A DNA stretch of 19,322 bases, from contig JBLFYM010000111.1 of NCBI GenBank assembly GCA_047608975.1, forward strand, positions 1 to 19,322, given 5' to 3'. Within the stretch, counting starts at the first letter, position 1; each line of letters starts with the position of its first letter. The stretch comes from GCA-2715965 sp047608975 (lineage in GTDB: Bacteria > Verrucomicrobiota > Verrucomicrobiia > Limisphaerales > JAYPXF01). The notes beneath the pieces are model-generated. The model worked only from the letters and a program-made list of their open reading frames with translations, was not told where the DNA came from and did not search any database. This document shows positions 1 through 8,311 of the stretch, piece by piece. The position numbers were made by a program, and so were the translations under genes.

Positions 1-1
1 A

Positions 2-1423
2 CGCAAGCGAGGCATTTCGGTCAGTTCCACAGTGCTACAGTTCGACTACGAGGGATTTCGCATCAACCTGCTGGATACGCCCGGGCACAAGGATTTTTCA
101 GAAGACACCTATCGCGTTCTGACGGCAGTCGATTCGGTGGTGATGGTGATCGATGCCGCCAAGGGCATTGAGCCGCAGACCCGGAAGCTCTTCGAGGTCT
201 GCCGACAACGAGGCGTGCCCATCTTCACGTTCATGAACAAGTGCGACCGGCCGATGAAAAATCCGCTGGAGTTGCTGGACGAGTTGGAGAATGTCCTCGG
301 AATCAGTTCCTTCCCCATCAATTGGCCGGTGGGGACAGGCTTCGAGTTTCAGGGAATCTTCGATCGACAATCGCGTGACATCTCCCTGTTCGAGAAAACG
401 CAGGGTGGACAGTTCCGGGCACCAGAAGCGATCGGCGATCTCTCCAATCCGTTGATCCGCGATCGGCTGGATGACGAGACCTTTGCCCAGGTGAGCGAAG
501 AACTCGAAATGCTCGAACTGGCCGGCGAAGAGTTCGATCACGCCAAGGTTCTGGCGGGTGAAACCACGCCCGTCTACTTCGGCAGTGGTCTGAACAATTT
601 TGGAGTCCAGCATCTGCTCAATGGTTTTTTGAAATACGCCCCGCCGCCGGGACCGCGAATGGTGGAAGACCACATTGTCGAGCCCGACCACGACAAATTC
701 TCCGCCTTCATCTTCAAGATCCAGGCGAACATGGATCCGCGACATCGCGATCGGATTGCCTTCATGCGCATCTGCTCCGGCAAGTTCGAACGCGACATGT
801 CCGTCCCCCACCCACATGCGGGAAAGAACGTACGGCTTTCCAGCTCACACAAGCTTTTTGGAAACGACCGCGAAACCGTGGATGAAGCCTATCCCGGGGA
901 CATCATTGGTTTGGTCGGCCATTCGGAATTTGGCATTGGCGACACCTTGAGCTGCGATCCAAAGATCACTTATCGTGAAATTCCCCGTTTCGCGCCCGAA
1001 TCGTTTTCCTTCCTGCACAACACCAACACCGGCAAATTCAAACAATTCCGCAAGGGTCTTGAACAGCTCTTGCAGGAGGGCGTGATCCAGGTGCTCGAAA
1101 TTCGAAATTCGGTTGCCAAAATCCCGCTGCTGGCAGCGGTCGGCCCGCTCCAATTCGAAGTGGTGCAATATCGATTGGAATCCGAGTACACCGCTGAGTC
1201 ACGGCTCGAACCGGCGTCTTGGGACACGCTCCGGTGGTTACCGGACCTGACCGAGGAAAAGCTCGATGCGCTGTCTCTCCCCACCGGTGCCAGCGTCGCC
1301 AATGACATGGATGGCAACAATGTTGTGCTCTTCACCAGCTCGTGGTCCGCAGATTACTTCAGCGAACTGAACGACGGACTCCAACTTTCAAAACTCCCCC
1401 CCTCGCTCGCCGGACACGTCTGA
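2..1423 (+). CDS. prfC: Peptide chain release factor 3 (RF3), 5'-truncated by the window edge
   Basis: RF3 is a cytoplasmic translational GTPase that removes RF1/RF2 from the ribosome after termination. The open frame continues to the left edge, so the first in-window GTG (position 32) is internal: the preceding in-frame residues RKRGISVSS match the switch I region of RF3. The G3 motif (DTPGHKDFSEDTYR), whose SEDTYR extension is typical of RF3 rather than EF-G, and the G4 motif (NKCDRP) are present. The P-loop lies outside the window. About 473 residues are visible; compared with the roughly 530-residue family, some 65 N-terminal residues are missing. The C-terminal RF3 domain is present (for example PLLAAVGPLQFEVVQYRLE) and the stop codon looks natural. 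No terminator with a T-run is seen within 270 bases after the stop. Identification is firm; only the start is unknown. Confidence 0.95.
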   Translation, partial: RKRGISVSSTVLQFDYEGFRINLLDTPGHKDFSEDTYRVLTAVDSVVMVIDAAKGIEPQTRKLFEVCRQRGVPIFTFMNKCDRPMKNPLELLDELENVLGISSFPINWPVGTGFEFQGIFDRQSRDISLFEKTQGGQFRAPEAIGDLSNPLIRDRLDDETFAQVSEELEMLELAGEEFDHAKVLAGETTPVYFGSGLNNFGVQHLLNGFLKYAPPPGPRMVEDHIVEPDHDKFSAFIFKIQANMDPRHRDRIAFMRICSGKFERDMSVPHPHAGKNVRLSSSHKLFGNDRETVDEAYPGDIIGLVGHSEFGIGDTLSCDPKITYREIPRFAPESFSFLHNTNTGKFKQFRKGLEQLLQEGVIQVLEIRNSVAKIPLLAAVGPLQFEVVQYRLESEYTAESRLEPASWDTLRWLPDLTEEKLDALSLPTGASVANDMDGNNVVLFTSSWSADYFSELNDGLQLSKLPPSLAGHV

Positions 1424-1695
1424 TCGCGGCCCTGAACCGAGGCTTTGATTCTCCCAAACCCGGGAATTGCACCGGGCAACCACGAGCTTCGACGCAGTCT
1501 ATTTTCCGAGCGACCAGCTACTCTTCCAGCGCGCAGAAACACCACCAAGCCATGACCGACACGCCCACAACACCAACCCTCGGTTTGGCCGCTTCGCCTG
1601 CCACGTGAAGGAGCAACGCTGGGCTTACGGCCATGCCCCGCGATCCCGAGGCTATCTCGACCAGTGACTCCACAGTGCGTAGCTGCGATCGCGAG
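1424..1695. other. Convergent intergenic spacer without a recognisable gene
   Basis: This 272-base gap lies between the convergent ends of prfC and the Tat-signal gene. Short open frames cross it on both strands, but none has a start signal or family-like sequence. A weak 5-bp inverted repeat (CCCGG/CCGGG, about 1459-1476) has no T-run. I see no convincing terminator, RNA or repeat. Confidence 0.5.
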
Positions 1696-2946
1696 TCAGT
1701 TGCCGGGAAACTTCCCTTTGGCATGGCCCCAATCTGCGGGCTGGTATCGCAAGTCCAATTCCGGCGTGTCCAACCGTCGGCCGCCTTCGGCCAAGCTGTG
1801 CATGGCACGATCCAAGATTCCCGTTGTAAGAAGTGTACGTTCCACGGGATAGGGCGCGCGACCATGATGGATCATGTGCTCAATGCCTTTCAGCAGCCAG
1901 GCGAAGTGCCCATAGGGCGCGCGCTCATCGAGCTCGATCCAGGTGGCCGCCTTTGACTTGTCCTCCAATCTCGCCGCAAAACCGAACTGATGGCAAACGC
2001 CATTCATCATGGCAAGCGTGGCCCGCAGCCCGTCCCGATACTCAATCAGATAGAACGGACTATCCGGCTTGAGGTTGTCTTCGATTCGTCCCTTGCGAAC
2101 TGCCGGCTGCGCAGCCATCGCCGCTTCCAACAACTCCCGGTTCCATTCCCCTGCCCGCTCCGCGTTCCAGATCGCCTCACCGGTGATCGCCCGCACCGAT
2201 TTCACTCCGGACTCACCACCAAAACGTCTCTCCACCATGCACTGCAATCCTTCCAAAGCGTGGAAACCGTAGGCCTCCGGTCCGCCGTATCCGATTCCGA
2301 CCGCGTCCCGAATTCGTGCACCGCGATCCAAGATGAATTCCGGCCGACGCCACGCCACTGGAATTGAAGATCCCGCCATCAATGGGAACTTCACCGTGCG
2401 GGCAGTATCCACCATGTGTTTGGCATCCGCCCACGCGTATCCCAAATGCTTGTCGTTAAATACTGGAACCGAGCTTCCGTGCTTCCGAAAGGCCGCAACG
2501 ATCTCATCAAAGAATCGGCGGCGCGGATATTGAATCTGCCCGGTTTTCGGATGTTTGGGATAATCGCCGTGCTCGCCGATGCTGATTACCCCGCGAACCG
2601 GAATCGAACTTTGCCCGACCGTCACCGCGCCTTCAATGGAATCAAAGACCGGCACCTTGAAACGTTTGGCCAGTTCGATCCCCATGGCGGATGAAGCGGG
2701 CTGATCGATGTAGAGTGCAGCCAGCTCCAGTCCCGGTCCAATACCGCCCTGCTGATCGTAGCCCTCCAAGATTTTCCCGAGAATCACGTCGGCATGGGAC
2801 CCGCGCTTGTAAACCGTGACGACACCCGCCACTGGCAGCTTCGGCTGATGCCGCACGTCATGCGCCCAAGCAGGAAGCACTGCCGCCGCACCGCCGGCCA
2901 AAGCCGATTGAAGAAACCGTCGCCTGGAGGTGACTACCTCACTCAT
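1696..2946 (-). CDS. Tat-exported Gfo/Idh/MocA-like protein with a degenerate nucleotide-binding motif
   Basis: The N-terminus carries a twin-arginine signal (SRRRFLQSALAGG) followed by a hydrophobic stretch and an Ala-rich cleavage region, so export to the periplasm is likely. The rest resembles the Gfo/Idh/MocA oxidoreductase fold: a segment like the second Rossmann strand and helix (LELAALYIDQP, then AKRFKVPVFDS), a segment aligning with the EKP region (VPVFNDKHLGYAWADAKHMV) and a C-terminal motif seen in these proteins (TTGILDRAMHSLAEGGRRLDTP). The usual GxGxxG loop is absent; its place is taken by TVYKRGSHADVI. NAD(P) binding is therefore doubtful. The start at 2946 puts the Tat motif close to the N-terminus. 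ATG at 2961 and, less likely, 3039 are alternatives, and none has a Shine-Dalgarno sequence. It is divergent from the propeller gene. The export call is firm; the fold assignment is inference from motifs. Confidence 0.72.
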   Translation of the reverse strand: MSEVVTSRRRFLQSALAGGAAAVLPAWAHDVRHQPKLPVAGVVTVYKRGSHADVILGKILEGYDQQGGIGPGLELAALYIDQPASSAMGIELAKRFKVPVFDSIEGAVTVGQSSIPVRGVISIGEHGDYPKHPKTGQIQYPRRRFFDEIVAAFRKHGSSVPVFNDKHLGYAWADAKHMVDTARTVKFPLMAGSSIPVAWRRPEFILDRGARIRDAVGIGYGGPEAYGFHALEGLQCMVERRFGGESGVKSVRAITGEAIWNAERAGEWNRELLEAAMAAQPAVRKGRIEDNLKPDSPFYLIEYRDGLRATLAMMNGVCHQFGFAARLEDKSKAATWIELDERAPYGHFAWLLKGIEHMIHHGRAPYPVERTLLTTGILDRAMHSLAEGGRRLDTPELDLRYQPADWGHAKGKFPGN

Positions 2947-3193
2947 ATGCCGAGAATTCATACAAAATTGGGATATCCCGAAAACCCTGCATCTGTCTTT
3001 ACCTCGCGTCAACGCAGCCGGTGGCGAGTTGTCGATCAAACTGGGTGATAGACCGGCAGAGATCTTCCACCGAGGTCCGGCTCCCTTGATCAGCCGTTCT
3101 GTCCAAATCAGAAGTCACCCGAAAATCCATCTTGTGTTCAATGCCCTCCCCCCCCGACAATTCCGACTGCTTCCCTCACCGTCATTCCGGGCC

Positions 3194-3198
3194 GGAGG
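3194..3198 (+). promoter_or_regulatory. Shine-Dalgarno GGAGG for the propeller gene
   Basis: GGAGG lies 12 bases before the ATG at 3211. The spacing is on the long side, but this is one of the few clear ribosome binding sites in the window and it supports that start. Confidence 0.5.
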
Positions 3199-3210
3199 CG
3201 CACTGCTAAG

Positions 3211-4773
3211 ATGAACAGATTCACAACCCTCACAATCCTACTGTCGTTGAGCCTCCTCAGCACCACGACGGCAGCAACAGATTGGCCGCAGGCGGCCGGT
3301 CCGAACGGCGATTTTCAATCCAATAGGGACGGTCCTGCTGAATGGAGCATCGTTCAATCCCGGAACATCGCCTGGCGACTCACCCTCCCCGAGACAGGTC
3401 AAAGCACGCCGGTCATCTCGCACGGCAAGGTGTTTTTCACCACCATGAAAGAAGTCTCCGCCGACACTGAGCTGGGCAAGGACATCGTCGCGTGGTGTTG
3501 CGATGCCACGAACGGGAAAGTCCTCTGGCAGCGCGCCATCCCCGGCAAATACGTCGCCCGCCTCTCCGGATGTTTCAGCGACAACAGTGCGCCGCCCGCC
3601 GTCACCGACGGCAAACGGGTCGTCTTCCTCAACTCGGGTGGAACAATCATCTGCTTTGATCTCAATGGAAAAGAACTCTGGCAGCGGAAGATTCTTAGCG
3701 TCGGCCGCACGCTTCCTTTCCTGAGTAATGGACGCTTCGTTTTCACGCGCCAAATCTATCCGCCAGAACCGAGTGGTTCCTTCCCGCACAAATACAAGGA
3801 TTCGCCGCACGATATGTGGACGCAGCTGCACGCCCTCGACATGACCACCGGCAAAGAAGTCTGGACCTCCAAGTGCGGCGTCAACATGGGGAACGCATTA
3901 CTGCCCCAACGTCTCGCGGACGGACGCGCCGTAGCCATGGTGGGCCGCGGAGGCGGGCATGGTCCTCCGGAGAAACCGGAAGGTGTGTCCCTCGTGAACC
4001 TCGATAATGGCGAAACGCTCTGGACCCTGCCTCTGCCCGGCTTCATGAGCACCATGAGTTACCGCATCCGTAAGGACGTTGCGCACATCTTCCATGGGGG
4101 AGAGCACCTTTCAATCGACGCTCTGACCGGCCAGATCACCCGCCGCACATCGATACTGAATGAGGTAACCACCCGGCTTTGGAACAACGGCAAGCGCGTG
4201 ACAAAACAGATCGCCATCCAGGATTCCAAGAAGCGACGGATGATCACCCAGACTTCCAATCTGCTGGTCGGCAAGTGGCACTACTTCCGATCTTACACCC
4301 GGCCTTACCTCGGACGCGTCAATGTGGACAACGGGGCGGTGGAATATCTTGAACTGCCGCTCCAACTCGCGCGCTTCAGCAAAGGACAGGATCAGTTCCA
4401 ATGGTTTGTCGAACCGAAGAGCAAAAAGGGGACCCAACTGAAGGCACAGGCGATCGCGCCCAACATCCTGAAGAACTCACGCGGGTTTGTTGTATTCGGG
4501 GACAAACGCTCCACCGGCAACGGCTGGGGCCATGTGGCGGCTGCGACGCCTTCCGTGGCCGGGCAGAACCTGTATGTGCCGGTCATGAACGGAACCGTGT
4601 ATGTGATCCGCTGGAATGCCGAAAAACTGGATGAGCGTGCGATCGTTGCGATCAATGATCTCGGGCCAGCCGGCGATGCCTACAATCGCGCCAGCATCTC
4701 CTTCGCGAACGGACGCGCGTTCGCCCACACGATCCGAGAACTCATCTGCATCGGAAATTCGAACCCGGAGTAG
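3211..4773 (+). CDS. Secreted PQQ-like beta-propeller protein
   Basis: A cleavable signal peptide is evident (hydrophobic run ILLSLSLLSTTTAA, cleavage near residue 22, mature start TDWPQAAGP). The WPQ..GPN start of the mature chain is common in exported PQQ-like repeat proteins of Planctomycetota and Verrucomicrobiota. At least four blade motifs of the form G-x-x-L/V-W are visible, near residues 102-106 (NGKVLW), 153-157 (NGKELW), 214-218 (TGKEVW) and 267-271 (NGETLW). Later blades are less regular. Family knowledge suggests a periplasmic seven- or eight-bladed scaffold. Whether it binds PQQ, or is an enzyme at all, cannot be told from sequence, because homologues of this type are often non-catalytic. 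It is a single gene, divergent from the Tat-signal gene and convergent with the double DUF1080 gene, and no plus-strand T-run terminator follows it. Confidence 0.85.
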   Translation: MNRFTTLTILLSLSLLSTTTAATDWPQAAGPNGDFQSNRDGPAEWSIVQSRNIAWRLTLPETGQSTPVISHGKVFFTTMKEVSADTELGKDIVAWCCDATNGKVLWQRAIPGKYVARLSGCFSDNSAPPAVTDGKRVVFLNSGGTIICFDLNGKELWQRKILSVGRTLPFLSNGRFVFTRQIYPPEPSGSFPHKYKDSPHDMWTQLHALDMTTGKEVWTSKCGVNMGNALLPQRLADGRAVAMVGRGGGHGPPEKPEGVSLVNLDNGETLWTLPLPGFMSTMSYRIRKDVAHIFHGGEHLSIDALTGQITRRTSILNEVTTRLWNNGKRVTKQIAIQDSKKRRMITQTSNLLVGKWHYFRSYTRPYLGRVNVDNGAVEYLELPLQLARFSKGQDQFQWFVEPKSKKGTQLKAQAIAPNILKNSRGFVVFGDKRSTGNGWGHVAAATPSVAGQNLYVPVMNGTVYVIRWNAEKLDERAIVAINDLGPAGDAYNRASISFANGRAFAHTIRELICIGNSNPE

Positions 4774-4812
4774 TCTGGGACTGAGCCGACTGCTCCACCA
4801 CCCCGCCATGGC

Positions 4813-4849
4813 AAAAAAATGGCCCGTCGGAAATCATTCCCGACGGGCC
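4813..4849 (-). terminator. Intrinsic terminator of the ThuA/DUF1080 unit
   Basis: A perfect 10-bp stem (GGCCCGTCGG at 4821-4830 with CCGACGGGCC at 4840-4849) encloses a 9-base loop. On the minus strand it is followed by a run of seven T (the A-run at 4813-4819). It lies 16 bases beyond the stop of the double DUF1080 gene. The plus-strand side has no T-run, so it should act mainly on minus-strand transcripts. Confidence 0.92.
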
Positions 4850-4865
4850 AAGGTTAAGGAATTGC

Positions 4866-6227
4866 TCAGTCCAGTTTCTTGATCTGGATATTCCGGAACA
4901 GGACCGGATCGTTGTGACCGGCGAATCCAAAGTGGCCCTTCTTCAGGTCCTTGCCTTTGAAGCGCTTCGGATCGGCCTCGACCTTGCTCAGGTCGGTATC
5001 GAGAATCACCGCGCCATTGAGTTCCACGTTGATCGTCGATCCCTTCACCGTGACTTTCTGATAGTTCCAATCACCGGTGGGGCGGAGATATCCGGTGTGG
5101 GCGGCAACCACCGAGTAGACGGATCCGTGATACTGCGCGGGTTTGATCGATTTACCGGGACGCTGATATTTCGCATGAAAACTGTCGAGCACCTGCAATT
5201 CAGTCATACCGTCATACGCCGGATTGCCTTTGCCGGGATAACGAATCGCCAGACCGTTGTTGCCACCGGGAGGGAGCTTGAACTGAAGCGTCGCGATGAA
5301 ATCACCGTATTCTGCTTCCGTGTAGATCGTGCCGCCCTTGCCCGACTTGCAATGGACTGCGCCATCGACAACCTGATAGTTCTCAACCGGACCAGCCCAG
5401 CCGTCCAGATTCTCGCCGTTGAAAACCGACTTGAATCCCGGTGCTTGGTCACCCTTGGCAAGAATCTCGTTCGCTTCATCGCTTCCGATCTCGCGGATGA
5501 AAACATTGCGCCACCGGATCTCTCCACCATGAGTCTGCAGTTGAATTGGGCCTTTGGCCGGCACGGGACGAAGATTGTCCTTGTACTCTTTGTTCCGCCG
5601 GTCGTAGTAGTTGTGCATGGTGGCGTGGTCGACGATGTGTTTGCCGTTGAACCACACGCTCACCCGGGAACCGACCATAAGGATCCGGAAACTGTTCCAT
5701 TCCCCCAAGGGCTTGTCCGCCTTTACGAGCGGATCTTTACCGGGGCTGCCGGCGTTGTTGTTCCAGAGTCCACCCGAGCCGAGCGGTTTGCCCAGCTTCA
5801 CAGCTTTTTCATCTGTCTCGTTGCTATCCCAGATCTGGACCTGGGGAACGCCGCGCAGGTAGATCCCGCTGTCGGATTTTGGCACCGTCTTGTAATCGAT
5901 CAGCAATTCAAAATCGCCGTAATCCTTCTTGGTGGTGGCGTAGCGACCTTTGCCGTCATTCACCAGCTCATCACCCTCGATCGACCAATGTTCAAGCATG
6001 TCGGTCGTCCACTCCGTCATCTGCTTCTTCCGGTCATCATCCGAAAACGCGAGGAACTTGCGATGATCAAAGGTGGAACCACCACGCCAGTTATTCAGAT
6101 TTTTGCCGGTGAACAGGGCCTTGAATCCTTGGGGGGCTTTGATCCCCGCCGCAGCGGTCAGAGAGCCGGCGAGGAGCACTGCTGCCACGATGTGGGCAGT
6201 GGGTGAAAACAATTTGGAGTTCTTCAT
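4866..6227 (-). CDS. Secreted protein with two DUF1080 (3-keto-disaccharide hydrolase-like) domains
   Basis: The N-terminal 28 residues form a signal peptide (hydrophobic HIVAAVLLAGSLTAAAG). Two DUF1080 domains (Pfam 3-keto-disaccharide hydrolase, a concanavalin-like beta-sandwich) follow in tandem. The first spans about residues 34-245 and starts FKALFTGKNLNNWRG. The second spans about 264-452, starts FKSVFNGENLDGWAG and ends VLFRNIQIKKLD. Characterised family members cleave 3-keto-glycosides; activity and substrate here are inference. The duplication makes the protein about twice the usual single-domain length. It is the second gene of a minus-strand unit, 61 bases after the ThuA-like gene, and is closed by a strong terminator. 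No Shine-Dalgarno is seen before the ATG at 6227, but the signal peptide fixes the start well. Confidence 0.88.
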   Translation of the reverse strand: MKNSKLFSPTAHIVAAVLLAGSLTAAAGIKAPQGFKALFTGKNLNNWRGGSTFDHRKFLAFSDDDRKKQMTEWTTDMLEHWSIEGDELVNDGKGRYATTKKDYGDFELLIDYKTVPKSDSGIYLRGVPQVQIWDSNETDEKAVKLGKPLGSGGLWNNNAGSPGKDPLVKADKPLGEWNSFRILMVGSRVSVWFNGKHIVDHATMHNYYDRRNKEYKDNLRPVPAKGPIQLQTHGGEIRWRNVFIREIGSDEANEILAKGDQAPGFKSVFNGENLDGWAGPVENYQVVDGAVHCKSGKGGTIYTEAEYGDFIATLQFKLPPGGNNGLAIRYPGKGNPAYDGMTELQVLDSFHAKYQRPGKSIKPAQYHGSVYSVVAAHTGYLRPTGDWNYQKVTVKGSTINVELNGAVILDTDLSKVEADPKRFKGKDLKKGHFGFAGHNDPVLFRNIQIKKLD

Positions 6228-6288
6228 ATGTGGAGCGGGGACTTGGTAGCCGCAGAGCGGCTGGGGGTCAATCTTGCATGTCGATGAT

Positions 6289-7455
6289 CTACCATGCGAA
6301 ATCAGACGGTCGCAGATTGCGTTTCACCCAATATTCATCCTGGGTAAATCCGTACTGCGAAGGCTTGAATTCTCCGACAAAGCCAGCTTCCAGTCCCTGC
6401 TTGGGAATTTTGGATTCCAATCGAAGCGCCCAGAAGACTCCGTTGATGATCAACTTCCGCAGTGCCGCCGACTCAAAATCGGCTGCTGACCCCATGGTGG
6501 TGGCAAACACGCGCCCCTTTTTGCCGCCGTCATCCTGATACGTCTTCGTCCAGGCGACCGGCATCATCGGATCATTCTTTTCAGCAACCGGCGGTCCATC
6601 TCCGAGGCGCATCCCGTAGTTCAAATCAGCGGCGTCGTATTCCCCTTTCCGAGCCATTACCTTGCCCATTACCAGCGGTTTGCTGTCACCCGGCATTGGC
6701 AGGTCGATCGTATAGACATCGGTTGAGCCCCAGATATCGCCACTCTTGATCCCGCGCAACACTGGGTGCCTCTTCGCACCCGGCGCAATGACACCGAGGG
6801 TGGATTCATGTTTGTGCTTTCCATGATGGGCCACCCACATCTCGCCGATAATGAACCTGCCAAAACCGCCGGCCCATTTTTTGTTGGGGCCCCAGTAGCC
6901 GTCTCCCAGATGTCCGTAGGGTCCCCAGAGTTTTTCGGGAATCACCGGACGCGGGCCGGCCTTCTCTGGATTCCTTTTGTTCAGGCGCATCCAGTTACGC
7001 ATGATTTCGTGTGCCTTGGTTGGTGGAGCAATCGCGTGCGTGGCGGTGCGAAGTCCGACGATGGGTTTTCCAGTTTTCACGAATTCCGCGATGTGTTTGG
7101 TCTGATGGTCGGGAAGGATCCGCCAACGGGTAAAGATCACCATCATGTCCGCGTTCTTCAATGTTTCGAGACCGGGAATGTTGTCGCGCACCCGCGGATT
7201 CACGATTCCTGTCTGGGGATCGATCGCGAACAGCACCGTACATTTGAAGCCATGGTGTTGGGCAAGAATCTGCGCCATCGCAGGCAAAACCTCTTCGGAG
7301 TGGTATTCCTCGTCCCCCGAGACGAGGACGATGTGTTTGCCCTTGCCCGGGCCTGATTGACCTTCGTAAACAACGCGATCCGCAGCCGCCGGCAAGAGAG
7401 TTGCAGACAGGAACAGACCGACGGCCGACATCAGGATTCTGTGAGTGATTTGCAT
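6289..7455 (-). CDS. Secreted ThuA-like domain protein
   Basis: The signal peptide spans about residues 1-25 (LMSAVGLFLSATLLPAAA). The mature protein carries a ThuA-like, glutamine-amidotransferase-like fold from about residue 38 on: GKHIVLVSGDEEYHSEE at the first strand, ADMMVIFTRWRILPDHQT, and GKPIVGLRTATHAI, where class I amidotransferases have their nucleophile elbow. No catalytic Cys is visible there, as is usual for ThuA-like proteins. ThuA was named for trehalose/sucrose utilisation in rhizobia, where its partner ThuB makes 3-keto sugars; its own biochemical role is poorly defined. It is the first gene of the minus-strand unit and precedes a double DUF1080 gene, which fits a 3-keto-sugar function. 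It is divergent from two further DUF1080 genes across a 109-base spacer. No Shine-Dalgarno is seen. Confidence 0.85.
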   Translation of the reverse strand: MQITHRILMSAVGLFLSATLLPAAADRVVYEGQSGPGKGKHIVLVSGDEEYHSEEVLPAMAQILAQHHGFKCTVLFAIDPQTGIVNPRVRDNIPGLETLKNADMMVIFTRWRILPDHQTKHIAEFVKTGKPIVGLRTATHAIAPPTKAHEIMRNWMRLNKRNPEKAGPRPVIPEKLWGPYGHLGDGYWGPNKKWAGGFGRFIIGEMWVAHHGKHKHESTLGVIAPGAKRHPVLRGIKSGDIWGSTDVYTIDLPMPGDSKPLVMGKVMARKGEYDAADLNYGMRLGDGPPVAEKNDPMMPVAWTKTYQDDGGKKGRVFATTMGSAADFESAALRKLIINGVFWALRLESKIPKQGLEAGFVGEFKPSQYGFTQDEYWVKRNLRPSDFAW

Positions 7456-7518
7456 CGCGTTGGTTTAGCAGAAACGAATCACTGATCAATGCCGTATCAC
7501 CCGCCGATCTGCCGGGGC

Positions 7519-7548
7519 TTGCCAGCATGAACACCTCCACTATATAAC
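7519..7548 (+). promoter_or_regulatory. Sigma70-like promoter for the tandem DUF1080 genes
   Basis: A -35-like TTGCCA at 7519-7524 (one mismatch to TTGACA) is followed by TATATAAC at 7541-7548. This offers TATATA with a 16-base spacer or TATAAC with an 18-base spacer. Transcription would start about 7553, giving a very short leader before the ATG at 7565. It lies in the divergent spacer shared with the ThuA-like gene. Confidence 0.55.
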
Positions 7549-7564
7549 GCCGTCCGATTCACCT

Positions 7565-8287
7565 ATGAGATACACACTCCGATTTGTTACCTCGGCCCTG
7601 CTCGCCGCCACCCTGCTCCTCAGCCTCGCCAGCGCCGACGCTGCGAAAAAGAAGAAACAAGGCAAACAGCGCAATCAGTGGATCACGTTGTTTGATGGCA
7701 AACTGCACGGCAACCTGCGCGGCTACAAAACCAAGGAATTCCCCGACAAGTCCTGGCAGATCGAAGGCGATGTGCTCACCACGATCCACAAGGATGACGG
7801 TGGAATCCGTGAAGATCTGCTCACCAAAGCGAAGTTCAAGGATTTCGAACTTTCCTGGGAATGGCGTTCAACCGTGGGCGGCAACAGCGGCGTGATGTAC
7901 CGCGTGAAGATCGATCCCAAGAAGCCCGCGTATTTTACCGGTCCCGAGTATCAGATGCTGGATGACGAGGTACATCCCGACGGCAAGAAGGACCGCCGCC
8001 GCGCCGGCTGTCTCTACGACCTGATCGAAGCTGAAGGCAAGACCCTCAAACCAATCGGCGAATGGAATACCAGCCGGATCGTATCCCAAAAGAACCACTT
8101 CCAGCACTGGCTCAATGGCAAGAAGGTCGTGGAATTCGTCTGGGGCAGCGACGAGATCAAGGATCTGGTCACCAAGAGTAAGTTCTCCAAATGGCCCAAT
8201 TTCATGACGATGGAATCCGGACACATCGCGTTTCAACATCACGGTCAGGTATTCTCAATTCGTAACCTGAAAATCCGCCGCAACTGA
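7565..8287 (+). CDS. Secreted single-domain DUF1080 protein (first of a tandem pair)
   Basis: The signal peptide runs to about residue 26 (SALLAATLLLSLASADA) and is followed by a basic linker (AKKKKQGKQR). One DUF1080 domain fills the rest: QWITLFDGKLHGNLRGY at its start, KDFELSWEWRSTVGGNSGVMYRV in the core (quoted residues fall about 92-114), GPEYQMLDDEVHPDG, GEWNTSRIV, HWLNGKKVVEF, and IAFQHHGQVFSIRNLKIRR at the end. These are standard family landmarks, and the length of 240 residues is typical. The inferred role is hydrolysis of a 3-keto-glycoside in the periplasm or outside the cell. It begins a plus-strand unit with the next paralogue only 24 bases downstream, behind a good promoter. No Shine-Dalgarno precedes the ATG, and the predicted leader is only about a dozen bases. 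Confidence 0.88.
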   Translation: MRYTLRFVTSALLAATLLLSLASADAAKKKKQGKQRNQWITLFDGKLHGNLRGYKTKEFPDKSWQIEGDVLTTIHKDDGGIREDLLTKAKFKDFELSWEWRSTVGGNSGVMYRVKIDPKKPAYFTGPEYQMLDDEVHPDGKKDRRRAGCLYDLIEAEGKTLKPIGEWNTSRIVSQKNHFQHWLNGKKVVEFVWGSDEIKDLVTKSKFSKWPNFMTMESGHIAFQHHGQVFSIRNLKIRRN

Positions 8288-8311
8288 GTCACTAACACTC
8301 AATCCACCCAA

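Noticed and set aside
1342..1608. Plus-strand open frame of 88 codons after prfC
   Set aside because: It begins inside prfC in another frame, has no start signal, and its translation is low-complexity and unlike any family.
3148..3155. Run of eight C upstream of the propeller gene as a phase-variation tract
   Set aside because: It lies 56 bases before the start, outside coding sequence and not between identifiable promoter elements, and a single tract is weak evidence.
4914..6206. Long plus-strand open frame (430 codons) opposite the double DUF1080 gene
   Set aside because: The opposite strand encodes two recognisable domains and a signal peptide. The plus-strand translation shows no domain and no start signal.
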